Origin: Vanessa cardui
Lineage: Eukaryota; Arthropoda; Insecta; Lepidoptera; Nymphalidae
Reading direction: 5' to 3'
Assembly (NCBI RefSeq): GCF_905220365.1
Contig: NC_061129.1
Location: 4,650,803 to 4,714,802 of the forward strand
DNA length: 64,000 nucleotides
Notes under the pieces: generated by a model
What the model saw: the letters and a program-made list of their open reading frames with translations, nothing else
Database searches by the model: none
What the model was told of the DNA's origin: nothing
In this document: positions 1 through 12,060 of the stretch, in pieces
How positions within the stretch are numbered: the stretch's first letter is position 1
Layout: the number at the start of each line of letters is the position of its first letter
Translations under genes and position numbers: made by a program

Positions 1-444
1 AGGTTTATGTGAGCTGTTTCTTTTTTTGTCGTGAAGAGTAATTAATCTTCACCAGGAAATAAATTATCTAATACAAAAACAATTTTATGCAGTATGGGTC
101 ATACAGTTCGCCTGTGAGAAGACATTCAAAACACGCCGCAGAATACGAGCGTGAAATCTCAGAATTTGATATGTGACTTTGACTACGAGTAGGTATGATA
201 TATACATTTTTTTAAGATAGGTACCCTTATCAAAAAGGTATATCGATGATAGGTTTTCGACATTTCACTAGTAACAACGAATTTAATTGTAAACTCTACA
301 ATGATAAATGTATGTATTATGACTAGCCACAAGCACAAAATATAATTTGGTGCACAAAATGTACGCAAAATGAAGTGCATCTCTATTCATAAAATGATAA
401 AGTTCGATGGAACGGAAAATCTGTCATGACCGGCAAGTGTTAAG

Positions 445-693
445 GTTCTCTTTTTAGGTATTCGAAGGCAAATGTGAAAGAGAGCCACCTTATGCTATGT
501 CCATATGCATAGACATTACTTCTGTAAGAAAAAATTATCATTTCTCACATGCGCTACCAACCTAGAGAACCAAATGCCTCGCGCCTGTGACACTAGCTGA
601 TTTAACCCTTCAAACGGAACAAAACAATACTAAATATTGTTGTTTGGCAACAGAACATCTGATGTATGGGTGGTATCTCCAAGTTTTAACCAA
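445..693 (+). mobile_element. Degraded Metulj-like SINE
   Basis: An old copy recognisable by its order of landmarks: the CATAGACATT...CTGTAAGAAA segment, GCGCTACCAACC, AACCCTTCAAAC, ACAATACTAAATATTGTTGTTTGG and ATCTGATG...GGGTGGTA. It has many substitutions compared with the copies at 4581 and 49985. Confidence 0.6.
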
Positions 694-1559
694 ACACTGA
701 CTGACATTAAACAAGCTTTCGTAGATATGAGTGTTAACTAAAAATTTATCGACAGAAAATTTCAACAAGTCTTAATTAACAAATAACTGATTTTGAATAC
801 TAATTAATTCGATTTAAGAAAAAACTGTTTCCCTAGCCAGGGTTTAATATAATACACCCCTCCCACCTCCGCCTATTATAGTACCAGAGAATGGTATAGG
901 ATGAATGGTATTGGATAGGTTTCCTTGTTAACGTTTACAGGAAAAAAAAATGTCTCTTTTTGGTTAGTTTGTTAACAAAAATACACCGACTACAAAACTG
1001 TGTAAACATTTTAATTCAAAACACGTTTTTATTCGAGATATAGAATAATAAAACGAAAAGAAACCCCAGAGTTTTGTAAAACGATACAATAATAACATCA
1101 CTCAAGTCCATGCGAATATGAAAGGACGTCGCAAGCAAATAGGGTAAACAAAAGGGAGAAAACCGCAAATCGCGGTCGGTTTAAGTGAGTTCAAATACGA
1201 AAAAAGGGAAAGTTGAAGGCATTGTGATCGGGAATCACTTCGGCACATGACCGAGGGATGCTTGGTGCTATGTAGATCGTTATGGAAAGAGGTGTTTGTG
1301 CATCACATTAAATACTCATAGCCTGTTCTTCAACAGACAATGTAATAGACCAAATTATACCATAACTATTAAGTGGCTTTCAGATTTTACTTTATTCGAA
1401 GTCATAAAAGAACGCAATCAAATGGAAGTTAATGGATGATTTTTAATTCAGTCGTGTAGGTACTCGCACGTTAATATTCCATCAATATCATCGTTATCTT
1501 TTACTTTAATAAAACAAAGAGATAATCTCACTCAAACTTTCTATTATACCGTCCACTGT

Positions 1560-1860
1560 TTCAGCAAAGTTCCTCGTTCTAATTAGAGCATCCACATTGT
1601 ATTACTATATCATATTTGTCGACAATGGCATCCTTTATGTAGCAAACAATCGTGTTGCTGATGAATTTCGGTCTATGTCTGAGCCGTGTCTTTGTGTTCG
1701 GCCTCCCTCTAGTGGACACACAATGGAACAAAAGTTGTTCAATGGCGGCGCAGCACCTAATACCCGGCCCTCCCCTCCTTTGTTTTGGGTAATGTTCGAC
1801 TTTTATGGATATTTTCAATGGATTATAATCAGAGAATGAAGTTGCGAACTCTATACCATT
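1560..1860. promoter_or_regulatory. Unique GC-richer block with dense SOX-like sites
   Basis: Within 300 bp there are repeated ATTGT/ACAAT cores (ACATTGT, GACAATGG, AACAATCG, ACACAATGG, TTCAATGG, CTTTGTTTTG). A TTTTATGG and a homeodomain-type ATTATAATC lie at the end. Frames are open on both strands (about 80 codons each) without protein-like composition. I read it as a candidate enhancer rather than an exon. Confidence 0.35.
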
Positions 1861-2375
1861 AATCGCTTATGGGTGTTCTGCTAGTTAAATTTGTAATGTA
1901 CTTTTAATTAACAGCTAATCAGTAACGAAATCGTTTTTTTTAAGACTAATATCTATTTTTGTACTTTTAATTTAATATATTCAATGCTTTCTAACAAGTT
2001 AAAGGTTTTAATTGTTAACAATTTTGATTTTAAAGCACGCATCTGCTTAACTGAAATTGGTAACTTTTATGTTGCTTAAATGTATCGAAGGTAAAAAATC
2101 TTGTAGTAAACTTTTGTCACCAATGATAAAATCCGTAATGTTGGTAACACTTTTTGAAGAATTATAGACAGTTGCAAAGATACAAACACATTGTTTCCTT
2201 ATTCGATGTATGAAAATCATTTTTGAAATATTCTTGGTGCTAGCTAAGTACCTATAACATACACAACGAATATTTATTACAAAATATTTTATTGACAATC
2301 TGATAGAAACTATCATGCAATATTCATCGCGAACTAGGGACTTGGACAGTACAAGTTAGTTACACAAAACTCGAG

Positions 2376-2573
2376 TATATAATATAGTCGGCGCAGCGAC
2401 TCAGATAACTCATAATGCAGTTTGCCGTTGAAAGCAACCGCCACACTTCCCCCGATCGGATTTTCCACGATAATCGTGACAAAAGAACTCTGCGGTGCCG
2501 TATATTCTGCAAGTTGCGACGCACACGCCCGCGTCTATTCATATCGACTAAGCGGATAAGCAGTTATCCATAG
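2376..2573 (+). promoter_or_regulatory. Core-promoter-like block with small basic ORF and GATA palindrome
   Basis: TATATAATA at 2376-2384 lies 27 bp before an initiator-like TCAGAT (A at 2403), which is the spacing of an insect TATA/Inr promoter. An ATG follows at 2415, opening a 52-codon Arg-rich frame to a TAG at 2571-2573 (starts MQFAVESNRHTSPDR). The opposite strand is also open over much of the same stretch, so coding status is doubtful. GGATAA-GCAG-TTATCC at 2554-2569 is a perfect inverted pair of GATA-factor sites. Confidence 0.35.
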
Positions 2574-3119
2574 AATATCGTAGTCATTTGTTTTAAACAA
2601 AGAAATCAGTTTCTAATAGTCTATTTATAACATTATTCGGAATGCTGACTTTATATTACACGTGAATCTTAAAATTTATATACATAAACCTTTTATAGTC
2701 CCAAGTAATAGCTTAATACATTTCTTCTTATGAAAATTCAATGAATAAGTTATTGCAATACATATTTGTAAACGTTTCCTGATTTTATGTGTTTTATTTT
2801 CATTCCCTTTAATCGTCCCCAAATCTTCATGAGATTAAATTAAAAGATCATATTATAATGTTTCATGTCAATCAATAATGATCTTACTCTGACTGATTCT
2901 ACTCCTTGCTTTGTATATCACCCTAACAACTATCAACTGAAAAAGAAGAATACTATTTATATTAGTAGGTAATTCTTAAAAATGTCTTTAACCAGAAGTC
3001 AGTGGCTTTTGTTATGATTTAATCGTATTACAAAAGTTTCATCTTATCTTCAAATAACACAGAAAGTCGACATGAAAGATCCCATTATAACATTTATATC
3101 GTACAAAGACGAACAAAAC

Positions 3120-3240
3120 TGCTGTCTCCCAATATAAAGGGCCCGCACATTGCGGTAGTTAAAGTGACCGCGAGTGAATACGATCGCTGGAGCGGCGAGA
3201 CTGCAGGTTATTGTCAGTCGGAAATAAATTACTAATTATT
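3120..3240. promoter_or_regulatory. Short GC-richer block with TATAAAG
   Basis: A TATAAAG at about 3134 begins a GC-richer 100-bp island (GGGCCCGCACATTGCGG) ending in AT-rich homeodomain-type sequence (TTACTAATTATT). No ORF of note. Candidate regulatory element; there is no initiator at the expected distance from the TATA-like sequence. Confidence 0.25.
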
Positions 3241-4580
3241 GGGGAATTTATGAACTGTACGAGACGTGAAATTTTATGTATTTATTTTAAATGGCAACAC
3301 TATTGTAGTCTAAAATTAATATATCAGGCTTATATAACATTATTTTAAATGTAAAAGTTTGCATGTCAGCTACGTAATCTAGTCTAATTGCTTGAATAAT
3401 TCCGAAAAAAGTATTAGCTTCAATAACGCAAATTGGGACATAAATTACTTTTTAATTTTTCATAAAATAATTACTAAACTTTTTATTTAAGCTGAGCGAA
3501 GCAAGCTGGTAACACTTTCATTATTAAAATACATCACAATAGAAATTACAGAAAAGAAAAATGGCATGCTTTTATATTTTTTATTTTATCAAAAATAGAT
3601 AACCAACATAAAACTTTTACATAATAAAAGTCTAATTATATTATCTCTATATTTTATATTGATAATACTAATTTCGGAGTCATCTTACAATAAAAATACA
3701 ATTACAATACATATTTTAACTGTCAAAGAGTAACACGATACTTCTAGAACGTTTACGCATACACATTTAGCGATATACGTATAAACACATATGGAAACAT
3801 GAAGAGAAAACTAAGATAAGCATTATTGTAGCGCGCGGAAGTTTCTAAATGAAGTGCAATGCAAACATTCAATTTGCGTTAGACACATTTTTGAAGGGGA
3901 AACTGAATACTGCTACATTCAGAAATACGGCAGAGCCAGATCGTATGTGTGTATCAGCTTGCATGTTATTGTGTGTGACTTTATTTCGAGTAATATTTGA
4001 AATACACAAATATCTTTATATTATTTGTTATAGATCCACCTTGTGTATCTATATATCTCTTATTATTACATCATATTAATTTTGCTGGATATTATCGATA
4101 TGTAAATGGTTGTTTTTTGTTAACTACCAGATTTTAAGGGTAATGAGTTATTATAAAATACAGTTAAGTTATAAGTTACATAAGTAGCATATGGATGAAT
4201 AATTTGTATGAAATTGCATTATTTTTTGCCGACAATAATACTCATTTAGAATACTCAATTTAAAATTTTAATACAATTCTTTTAATTAATTATATTGAAG
4301 ATTTAAAGAATTGAAGTTTTTATTGTGGATAAGATGACAAATCAAAAATAAATGTCTATTAAACGTGTATAAAAATTTACTTTACACATTTCTACTTCTT
4401 CTTTAAGTTAAAATTGTTGTATTGTTGATAGTATTGTTTTTTTTATTGCCATTGTGATACATTATTTATGTAAAATGCGTATTCTTATCTTCCAAATATT
4501 CACTTGCAAACACAATAATCATAGACGTAATGAATATTGCAGTTGTTACCATAGGTCTCATTTAAGTTACATTTGAGTGT
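3241..4580. other. AT-rich stretch, no gene seen
   Basis: A 76-codon ATG frame at 3849-4079 has no protein-like features. No known repeat was recognised. Confidence 0.5.
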
Positions 4581-4830
4581 TTTTTTTTATGGTATGGGTT
4601 GGCGAAGCATTTGGACCACCTGATGGTAAGTGGTTACCATCACCTATAGACAATGACGCTGTAAGAAATATTAACTATTCCTTACATTGTCAATGCGCCA
4701 CCAACCTTGGGAACTAAGATGCTATGTCCCTTGTGCCTGTAGTTACACTGGCTCACTCACCCTTCAAACCGGAACACAACAATACTGCGTACTGTTGTTT
4801 AGCGATAGAATATCTGATGAGTGGGTACCT
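4581..4830 (+). mobile_element. Metulj-like SINE, 3'-truncated
   Basis: It begins with an oligo-T run and TATGGTATGGGTTGGCG, and proceeds through ACCTGATGGTAAGTGG, CGCCACCAACCTTGGGAACT and CACTCACCCTTCAAACCGGA. It stops at the GATGAGTGGGTACC motif, without the AAAGCCCTACCACCA end seen in full copies. Confidence 0.8.
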
Positions 4831-5683
4831 AAATGTAGTATGTTCTTAAAATAACTAATACATTGCACTTTTACAGTGACTTAGTACGTTCAACAATGAG
4901 GGCTTATTTAACATTGCTTCTCATGTGAATTGCATCTATACATGAATCGCAAACTTAGATGTATGAAATAGTAATGTTATCTAATTAGATTGTGCGACGT
5001 CGACTCCGTCCGCGGTCTATTGTGCCAAGGACAATGACTGTTAATTCCTGATCTATGTAACTTCCTACATTGTTCCCCGTTAGGGTTGATACATGAAACT
5101 TAAAATTAAAAAAGATAAAGTCAACATAGTGCTCATCTGTACTATGCTCATGTTGATCATAAAGAATCTGATGATTTGTGTCGAATGTTCGAATAGACAC
5201 GTCGATTTAATGTCACACGTAAAATTGTGATTGAGAAGTAATTAAATAACTCTATTGTTAAACATTTTCATTAAAATAATAATATATAAAAACGCTTCGA
5301 AGTCGTCAATATACTCATCACTATATTGAAGATATAAGACAGTTTTTTTGATACTATAATTTTATCAAGCCTGTATTCGAATATATACGAATTTCTGAAT
5401 GTCCTTGAAGATTCCTTTTAGTTTTCATTTGCATGTCAAATTCAATAGTATTACTATTCAAAAAAAAATATATTAAAAAAAAACAAATTAAGAAGTCAAT
5501 CTCATTATTGTTATGTAAGTCAAATTTATCCCACCAAAAACATTAAATGTAAAAAAATGCCAAGCCCCTCGCTGCCCATCGTAAAAAGTTTTGAGATCTC
5601 ATAATAAAGTCAAAAATAAATCACTAAAAATTGCTTACAATTCCGAAATAGTTGAATTTCTGTTATGTACAAGATATCTTTGC

Positions 5684-5925
5684 CGACCTCCATGGTCGAG
5701 TGGTATCTACACCGGTTTTCATGGGTACGCCACTCTGAGGTCCCGGGTTCGATTCCCGGCCGAGTCGATGTAGATTACCATTAGTTTTCTATGTTGTCTT
5801 GGGTCTGGGTGTTTGTGGTACCGTCGTTACTTCTGATTTCCATAACACAAGTGCGTCAGCTACTTACATTGGGATCAGAGTAATGTATGTGATGTTGTCT
5901 CATATATATATACATATATTTTGTG
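5684..5925 (+). mobile_element. tRNA-derived SINE (family A)
   Basis: The head is tRNA-like, with a pol III A box (TGGTCGAGTGG, about 5693-5703) and B box (GGTTCGATTCC, 5746-5756). An unrelated body follows (GTCTTGGGTCTGGGTG, CATTGGGATCAGAGTAATG) and then a TA-rich tail. The second copy, in inverse orientation at 21183-21412, confirms the boundaries. It is not a functional tRNA gene because the anticodon region does not fold properly. Confidence 0.8.
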
Positions 5926-7289
5926 TTTGTGTTCTATTAGAGGACGTGTTTTATTCAATGTGTGCATAAGTTGTTATAAAACTTCATCCTCTTCAATCTT
6001 TTACATTTATGTTTGAAGTAGTTATTTAGAATATTTTAATAAATAATATCGTATCATCGTACCATACCATCGTAATGAATTAATAAAATACCACTAGGCT
6101 TAAACTTAGGATACTTTTTTGTTTGGTAGCATTGTTTGCAAGAGTTAAAGAAAAAAATCCCTAAGCTCATTTAGTTGTAAGTAATGTGTTTTTTTCATAA
6201 TAGAATATGACGAATGAGATTCTTGTTTAAATTTAAATCTAGAAATTACTATGACAATCTAAATTCTCAAACACAGAATCTAATTGGAAAGCTTAAGTAT
6301 GTTGTGATAATGATTATTATTTATTACTTTATATAACAACCAAATGTAGTAACCCTACCGTTATGTATATTGTTGACAGATTTTCGTATTATCAAATCGA
6401 ACAATGTAGTCACTTATAATATATCAATAAATATATATAACATAATAGGTGATTTATATTTTGAACAGCCTGACAAGTTGCTTAAGAGGATTAAGCTATT
6501 ATGTACGGTATTTACAAGAACAAAACAGATGACGCGTTCTAAATGTTTCTCGATCTAATTTATTAATATATTTGAGTACGTACAAGTGGAGATTTCATAT
6601 TTTTTTGTCAACTCAAACGCTGGCGCAATTTAAAAAAACAAACGAATCAATACCATATTATGACGTGGATGACCCTTAACGTCGTCCATCACGGGTCGTC
6701 TCGACCAACCCCCGTATCGCTCAAATTCGTATCCTGTAATTAATTGACAATTCCGTTATCAATGCCTCACGATATGACGTCCTATATTATGGGTTTTTTT
6801 ATGTATATTGAAGTCCGATTGGCTATGATAAAACACGAGTAACTTAGGACTGAATATTGCTTAGAGTTCGAGATTGCGCCAAACATTTTTAGACGCCAGA
6901 TTGAAGCCACACACACTATGATATTTTTGAATAACCATTGTCAGTAACAGTGTTGCGTTTACTTTTGAATAGATTGAATGTAAATCTATAATTTTACACT
7001 ATGTTATTAGAGGCATAATTTATATTTTTTTAACATACTTCCTTAATATTCTTTGCCAAAAAAACAAAACAATCTTTAAGACTAGTAATTAATTAAAATA
7101 CATTCTAAGCTTTAACGTAAGTAATAAAATACACAAACAAAAGCAACAAGTTATAACACTCAATTGTTCTTTGCCTACACTAAAAATTTCGAAATGAATT
7201 TGTCTTTTCATAAGTTCCAACTTACCCAGCTTGTTGTATTTCTCAATTTGATGCATTTTGAGGTTTTATTATTGTTATATACATTGATG
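5926..7289. other. AT-rich stretch, no gene seen
   Basis: Nothing recognisable apart from a small GC-richer patch at 6660-6730 (GGATGACCCTTAACGTCGTC). The open frames are incidental. Confidence 0.5.
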
Positions 7290-7400
7290 CTTTTACTTGG
7301 TGCTAGAGCTTTGTGTATCTGGGCCCAACTCATCACATATTATATTGCCAAACACCAATACTCAGTATAGTTGTGTTTGGGGGGTGATTGAGTGTTGGTG
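7290..7400 (-). mobile_element. Partial Metulj-like SINE
   Basis: The 3' part of a copy in reverse: GGTGCTAGAGCTTTGTG, then CATATTATATTGCCAAACA and the TACTCAGTATAGTTGTGTT landmark. Diverged. Confidence 0.55.
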
Positions 7401-7653
7401 TTGTAAGAAACAAGTTCTTACTAGGTATACTAGCTACTACCTCTGCCATGACTCCGTTTTCAGATCTTTCCGATTGGTCATGAGTTAACGACATCGAAGT
7501 TAAAATTTCTAGAATAGCAGCCATTTATTCGTACAGCCAGCTTATGTTTATTTGTGCTACCTATACCTCGAAAGTGCGAGTTGCATGCGCAGAATTTGTA
7601 AATCAGCAGACCACGTACCTACTTAAAGACAAATTGACAATCCATTTTTCAAG

Positions 7654-7920
7654 GTTCTTAGATGTGAAAAATTAACTAATGATAAGAAAAATAATGAAGA
7701 CTTTAATTTAAAAGACGATTTTAATTCCAATTTAGAATTGTTATTCGATAATAGAATATCAAACTTTTTTTTTCGTGGCTTTTATTTGTGCCAAGAAGGC
7801 ACAGATTATTTCGCCAATGTCACGTGCGATGGAGAAGACACGATGGAGATTGATCGGATATCGTTTAGGAAGACACCTGTCATACAATATAAAGAGGTCA
7901 ATGAAAACTTGTATTTGTAA
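7654..7920 (+). CDS. Putative terminal exon or gene remnant, unknown product
   Basis: A frame open from 7626 to the TAA at 7918-7920 contains a possible acceptor (ccatttttcaag, ending 7653) that would start an exon in phase 0. The translated exon is 88 residues. It is acidic and Asn-rich at first (KLTNDKKNNEDFNLKDDF), then looks globular (FYLCQEGTDYFANVTCDGED) and ends NENLYL. An ATTAAA lies about 70 bp downstream. There is no start codon near its beginning and no partner exon was found upstream. It may instead be a decayed transposon or gene fragment. Confidence 0.3.
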   Translation, partial: VLRCEKLTNDKKNNEDFNLKDDFNSNLELLFDNRISNFFFRGFYLCQEGTDYFANVTCDGEDTMEIDRISFRKTPVIQYKEVNENLYL

Positions 7921-8717
7921 ATGAATATTGAAGTGTCATAAATTATCAACATTAATACATGTCTGTGAAAAGTAATTCATTCATTCATTAAAATGTCGAA
8001 TACTATTAAATCACAACAGTAGCATAAGAAATATTAAAATAATAATACCATATATGATAAGACAGAATTTTCATGTACTTCATTAAAATATTTAGTATTC
8101 ATATTCTAATTATCTACTACCTAAATACAGATATAATTATGTCTCAACAATATTAAAGACGTACAATTTTCGAAATCTATTCTCACGAGTACACTGACGT
8201 AACTCCACTGCTGATAAACAAAGCCTGTCATACACCACATTCACTGCTTTATTCTATACCATTTGTTTTCATACAATGTTCTCCAAAATTGTGATCCATC
8301 ACCGGATTTGAATAACATAACATTGAATAGTTGGCTTATGCCACACGGCCAGTTTTACAAGATCTCTAGAAACTTCTGAGCAAGTCCTTTTTAAGGACAT
8401 ATTTCAGAGAATGCAGAGAGGGGATAGATCAAGTTTATCTGGTAGCACTGAACTATTGTTGTGGAGTCGATTTTGAGTACGAATTGTCATAGGCATGTAT
8501 TGAATAGTTTCATTAACTGCTTGTTTTTGACGTAAACTTATATAATTACATATTACTTAAATTATACTAAATGTCTTTATGTTTATGTAGCACTTTAATG
8601 CTGCAATGATATTTGTTGTTGTATCAATAATACATTTAAGTTTTTACAGATGTAATAATAAATATACAACTTTATATAATTACATTTCGTCTTTTTTATG
8701 TAAATGGTTTTATATTG

Positions 8718-8788
8718 GAACTAGTTGCCACCCGCGGCTTCGCTCGCGTTTTAGTGGTTTGGTTGTCATGTGTTAGGCAATAAATAAA
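8718..8788 (-). mobile_element. Family E repeat, left piece (interrupted)
   Basis: CCACCCGCGGCTTCGCTCGCG to about TAAATAAAAT is one end of the ~190-bp repeat seen uninterrupted at 38818-39004 (inverse). The rest resumes at 10477, so a 1.7 kb insertion separates the halves. Confidence 0.6.
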
Positions 8789-9376
8789 ATTTTAACAAAA
8801 AGAAAAACCGACTTCAAACAAAACACTATTTTAAAACAAATGAATATGCACGAAAAAGTAATCAAAATAATTGCGTATTCAACATATTTTTTAGAGTCTT
8901 CCTAAGTTAAATGAAATGAAAAATATTAGACTACTTAAAAGTCGATTAACGATTATATCATGTAGTTATAGTTATTGGTATATTTGGAGCCGGTGTCAGC
9001 CACGGTGCCCTTGCCCCAACAATCAAAAGAAAGAAGCGATACGAGCCCCTTGATTGATCCAGTATATTATTGTGTAAAAGGTAATTTGTAAAAAACATAT
9101 TTGTTAAAGTATTCTCGTATTGTTTTTTGATAGATATACTGTAGGGTTTTATTGGCTGACACCGACTCCAAATATAACAATAATTATAACTACATGATAT
9201 AATCGTTAATCGACTTTTAAGTAGTCTAATATTTTTCATTTCATTTAACTTAGGAAGACTCTAAAAAATATGTTGAATACGCAATTATTTTGATTACTTT
9301 TTCGTGCATATTCATTTGTTTTAAAATAGTGTTTTGTTTGAAGTCGGTTTTTCTTTTTGTTAAAATTTTATTTATT
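8779..9376. mobile_element. Foldback element: two near-identical 224-bp inverted arms
   Basis: Arms 8779-9002 and 9153-9376 are reverse complements over 224 bp with only three differences seen by eye (all near the inner ends) and no gap. A 150-bp spacer separates them. Each arm carries AAAAACCGACTTCAAAC near its outer end, a motif common at ends of lepidopteran elements. There is no transposase frame. It is a non-autonomous foldback or MITE-like element, or a local inverted duplication inside a larger element. Confidence 0.75.
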
Positions 9377-9679
9377 TTTTGATTTTAAGTGAAGCTGATG
9401 TTGACTAACTAATTTTTTTTAATATGGATAGATTAAGCGTTCCGTTTATATGAGTCAGAAACTACTTCGAGGACAATTTCAAAGGAAACTTGCGAATAAA
9501 GCAAAAATAGACTTTCGAAAATGAGGATTTAATACGTCACGCGGCGTAAACTACAAGGATTCCTCGAAAGAGCTGTAATCGAACTCAGCAAAAAAACTTT
9601 GAAAAAGACCAACTATATTTCGTACATCATATGACATCACATCACATACACAAAATTTGATTAAAGATAGTAAGAAATT

Positions 9680-9976
9680 CTGCCCCATATCGCACCCTAA
9701 CTGCGAGCCGTATAGGAGTTCCATCACTACATAGTATAAAACAAAGTCGCTTTCTCTGTCCCTATATCTTTAAATCTACGCAACGGATTTTGATGCGGTT
9801 TTTTTTAAAAGATAGTGTGATTCAAGGGGAAGGTTTGTGTATATAATACATGAACAATATAGCAAAGAAACACTGATAATTTTAGAAGTTTGCGATGTGA
9901 TGTCGTAAATAAACAAATTCTGTAGTATATTTAGTATCAGTATTGCACCCGTGCGAAGCCGGGGTGGGTAGCTAGT
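9680..9976 (+). mobile_element. Helitron-like 3' fragment
   Basis: The stretch AAATCTACGCAACGGATTTTG, then GATGTGATGTCGTAAATAA, ending GCACCCGTGCGAAGCCGGGG...GGTAGCTAGTTG. It matches a repeat end frequent in butterflies: a GC-rich terminal segment followed by CTAG. The family call is from memory and moderate. Confidence 0.45.
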
Positions 9977-10309
9977 TGATTATAATATTCGACTATGATA
10001 ATTACATAAACATAACCACATTACGGAAGGTGACTCAAATATCCAAATAACCTATAAATAAAAGATTCGACCGAGTATCGCTAACGTGCTCCTCAGAATT
10101 GTTCCGTTCCCTTCCGTTCCGTCACTTTGTCATGGATCCTGTGCTCAGAACCTTACCAAACTTTCACCAAATTACCCTTGAAGTATATATTTTATAATAA
10201 AAAAAGAATTATCAAAATTGGTTAACGTGATTTTCAGTTATTCACCTATTTGTCGCGCATATACATAACGCAAATTTAAGACTTATGTCGTTTTCACATG
10301 GATACCATC

Positions 10310-10475
10310 ATCGGAAAAAAAAATAAAAAAAAATGGGACCCCACGGGAAGCACTACCTTTCAAACAAAAAAAAAATTATCAAAATCGGTCCACCCAGTGA
10401 AAAGTTATGAGGTAACAAACATAAAAAAAAAAAAAATACAGACGAATTGATGACCTCCTCCTTTTGGAAGTCGGT
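10310..10475. mobile_element. Right end of the 1.7-kb insertion
   Basis: A-rich runs alternate with GGGACCCCACGGGAAGCACT and ATCAAAATCGGTCCACCC, then GATGACCTCCTCCTTTTGGA and AGTCGGTTG. AAGTCGGTT here is the inverse of AACCGACTT near 8804, so the insertion in the family E repeat has inverted ends. Confidence 0.5.
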
Positions 10476-10476
10476 T

Positions 10477-10612
10477 GAAAAAGTAGCCTATGTCTTTTAT
10501 TGGAGTTCAATCTTCCTTCATATCAAATTTCATCAAATTCGGTTTAACGGTTTGGTAGTGAAAGAGCGATAGACAGACAAACCGAAATACTTTCACTTTT
10601 ATGATATTAGTA
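10477..10612 (-). mobile_element. Family E repeat, right piece
   Basis: It continues the repeat broken at 8788: AAAGTAGCCTATGTC, AAATTTCATCAAATTCGG, AGACAGACAAACCG and the terminal CTTTCACTTTTATGATATTAGTATA. Confidence 0.6.
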
Positions 10613-11358
10613 TATATTTAATTTAAACATTATATATATTTATCAGTTTTAAAATTTCATTTGTTTATGTAGTAATTTATTTCAAATGTTATCCTCTTTT
10701 CATCCAAATTATACAAATATTTGGATGAACTTACATAAATTGAACAGGTTGAATTTGGTACTACTACAATGTATGTAAACAAAGTATTTCAGTGCTTATT
10801 ACATTTAAATACAATTAACAATTTTATTTGCTCACTGTTTAAAATTTATGTAACGATTACATTTTTCATAAAATCAATGCTATTTCATTAACTTACTTGA
10901 TTAAGCAATTTGAGTTTATAATAACAAAAACACGAGTCCAAGTCCTGCTGTTTCAAAGGTTTCGCTCTGTAATAAAGAAATAATGTACAACAATAAACTT
11001 TCGACGTCGGTATCGTAACTTCCGTCAAGATTTTTAATATTTTTATCATTTGCGATTGACTTTTCAAATTAAGAACTACTTGAACGTATTCATAACAAAA
11101 ATGCTATCCGATAAGTTTTGAATAGTTAGTTCGATAAAGTGCCGTCGTATCACAGAGTATACGATATTGTTGTTTGCGTGTACAAAGTATTTATTGAGCA
11201 ATATTTTCGTGAGATTGGTGCGTTTGACTGAGCACAACAGTAGCAGTTATCGAACGAGTCCATTGTTGGAGGTGACATCTAAAAGCATTGTGTCAAAGTA
11301 CAATCGCACCATTACCGCCGCCATTGTGACAATGTTAACATATCGTTATCTAGATCAA

Positions 11359-11367
11359 GCGCCATCT
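11359..11367 (-). promoter_or_regulatory. CTCF-like site
   Basis: GCGCCATCT, inverse of AGATGGCGC, which agrees with the AGRKGGCGC-type core I associate with insect CTCF. It is a single copy in an otherwise unremarkable stretch. Confidence 0.3.
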
Positions 11368-11899
11368 ATTGTCCGACGGAGACTTTTGTGTAAGGATTTT
11401 TGTTCGTTTTCAAAAGTCTGGGTGTCTGGTTAGAAACTTCCATTCTAACAACTCCGATATAATGGAAAGTTATACAGATATCGGAGTCAGTTTCCTTTAA
11501 AAAACAAGTCATTAATTCCAACCATTCGTTATTCACTAACTCGAACTTTATTGTATCTAATGTGTAGGAGTATATGGTTAATTATTATTTTAATAGGCAA
11601 AATAAATCTAGAATTTAAATTCGGAACCATAGCAGGCATTATAATTTAAGGCATTCTTTACAGATACATAATGTTCCCGGAGAACTAAGATACTGCACAG
11701 CCGTAGAATTCGCGTAGCGCATCTACGTAATGCTACGAGATTTATAGTGTAACACTTAAGGCTTTATATTTTTGTACAATTTTAAACTTTATATATATAT
11801 ACATATTACAATGTTGTCCTAAAGAATAATAATAGTCAACATCCTAATAAAATTAGCTTTTCTTAAAAGTCGTTGTTTAATTATCTATAACCTATTCTA

Positions 11900-12060
11900 T
11901 CATGGGTCGTTAGAAAAGCCAGGTTGTATGGAAGGATGACGCGACATAGCTTCGGTGTGCGGGCGCTGACCACCACATTGTTCTGTTCACAATGACTGGT
12001 TAATGAGATCTGATCCATCCTAGCTGGACAAAAGGACCCCCTGACCCCCTTTATTTTATT
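11900..12060. promoter_or_regulatory. Unique GC-richer block with inverted SOX-like pair
   Basis: CATTGT at 11976-11981 and ACAATG at 11989-11994 form a perfect inverted pair with a 7-bp spacer, in a block with CG-rich text (GTGTGCGGGCGCTGACC). No ORF. Confidence 0.35.

Noticed and set aside
1579..1839. Overlapping 79- and 80-codon frames on opposite strands
   Set aside because: Antisense overlap in a motif-dense GC-richer block; neither starts with a convincing context or shows a domain.
5684..5767. Functional tRNA gene
   Set aside because: A and B boxes are intact, but the element continues into a SINE body, has a second full copy, and the anticodon arm does not fold well.
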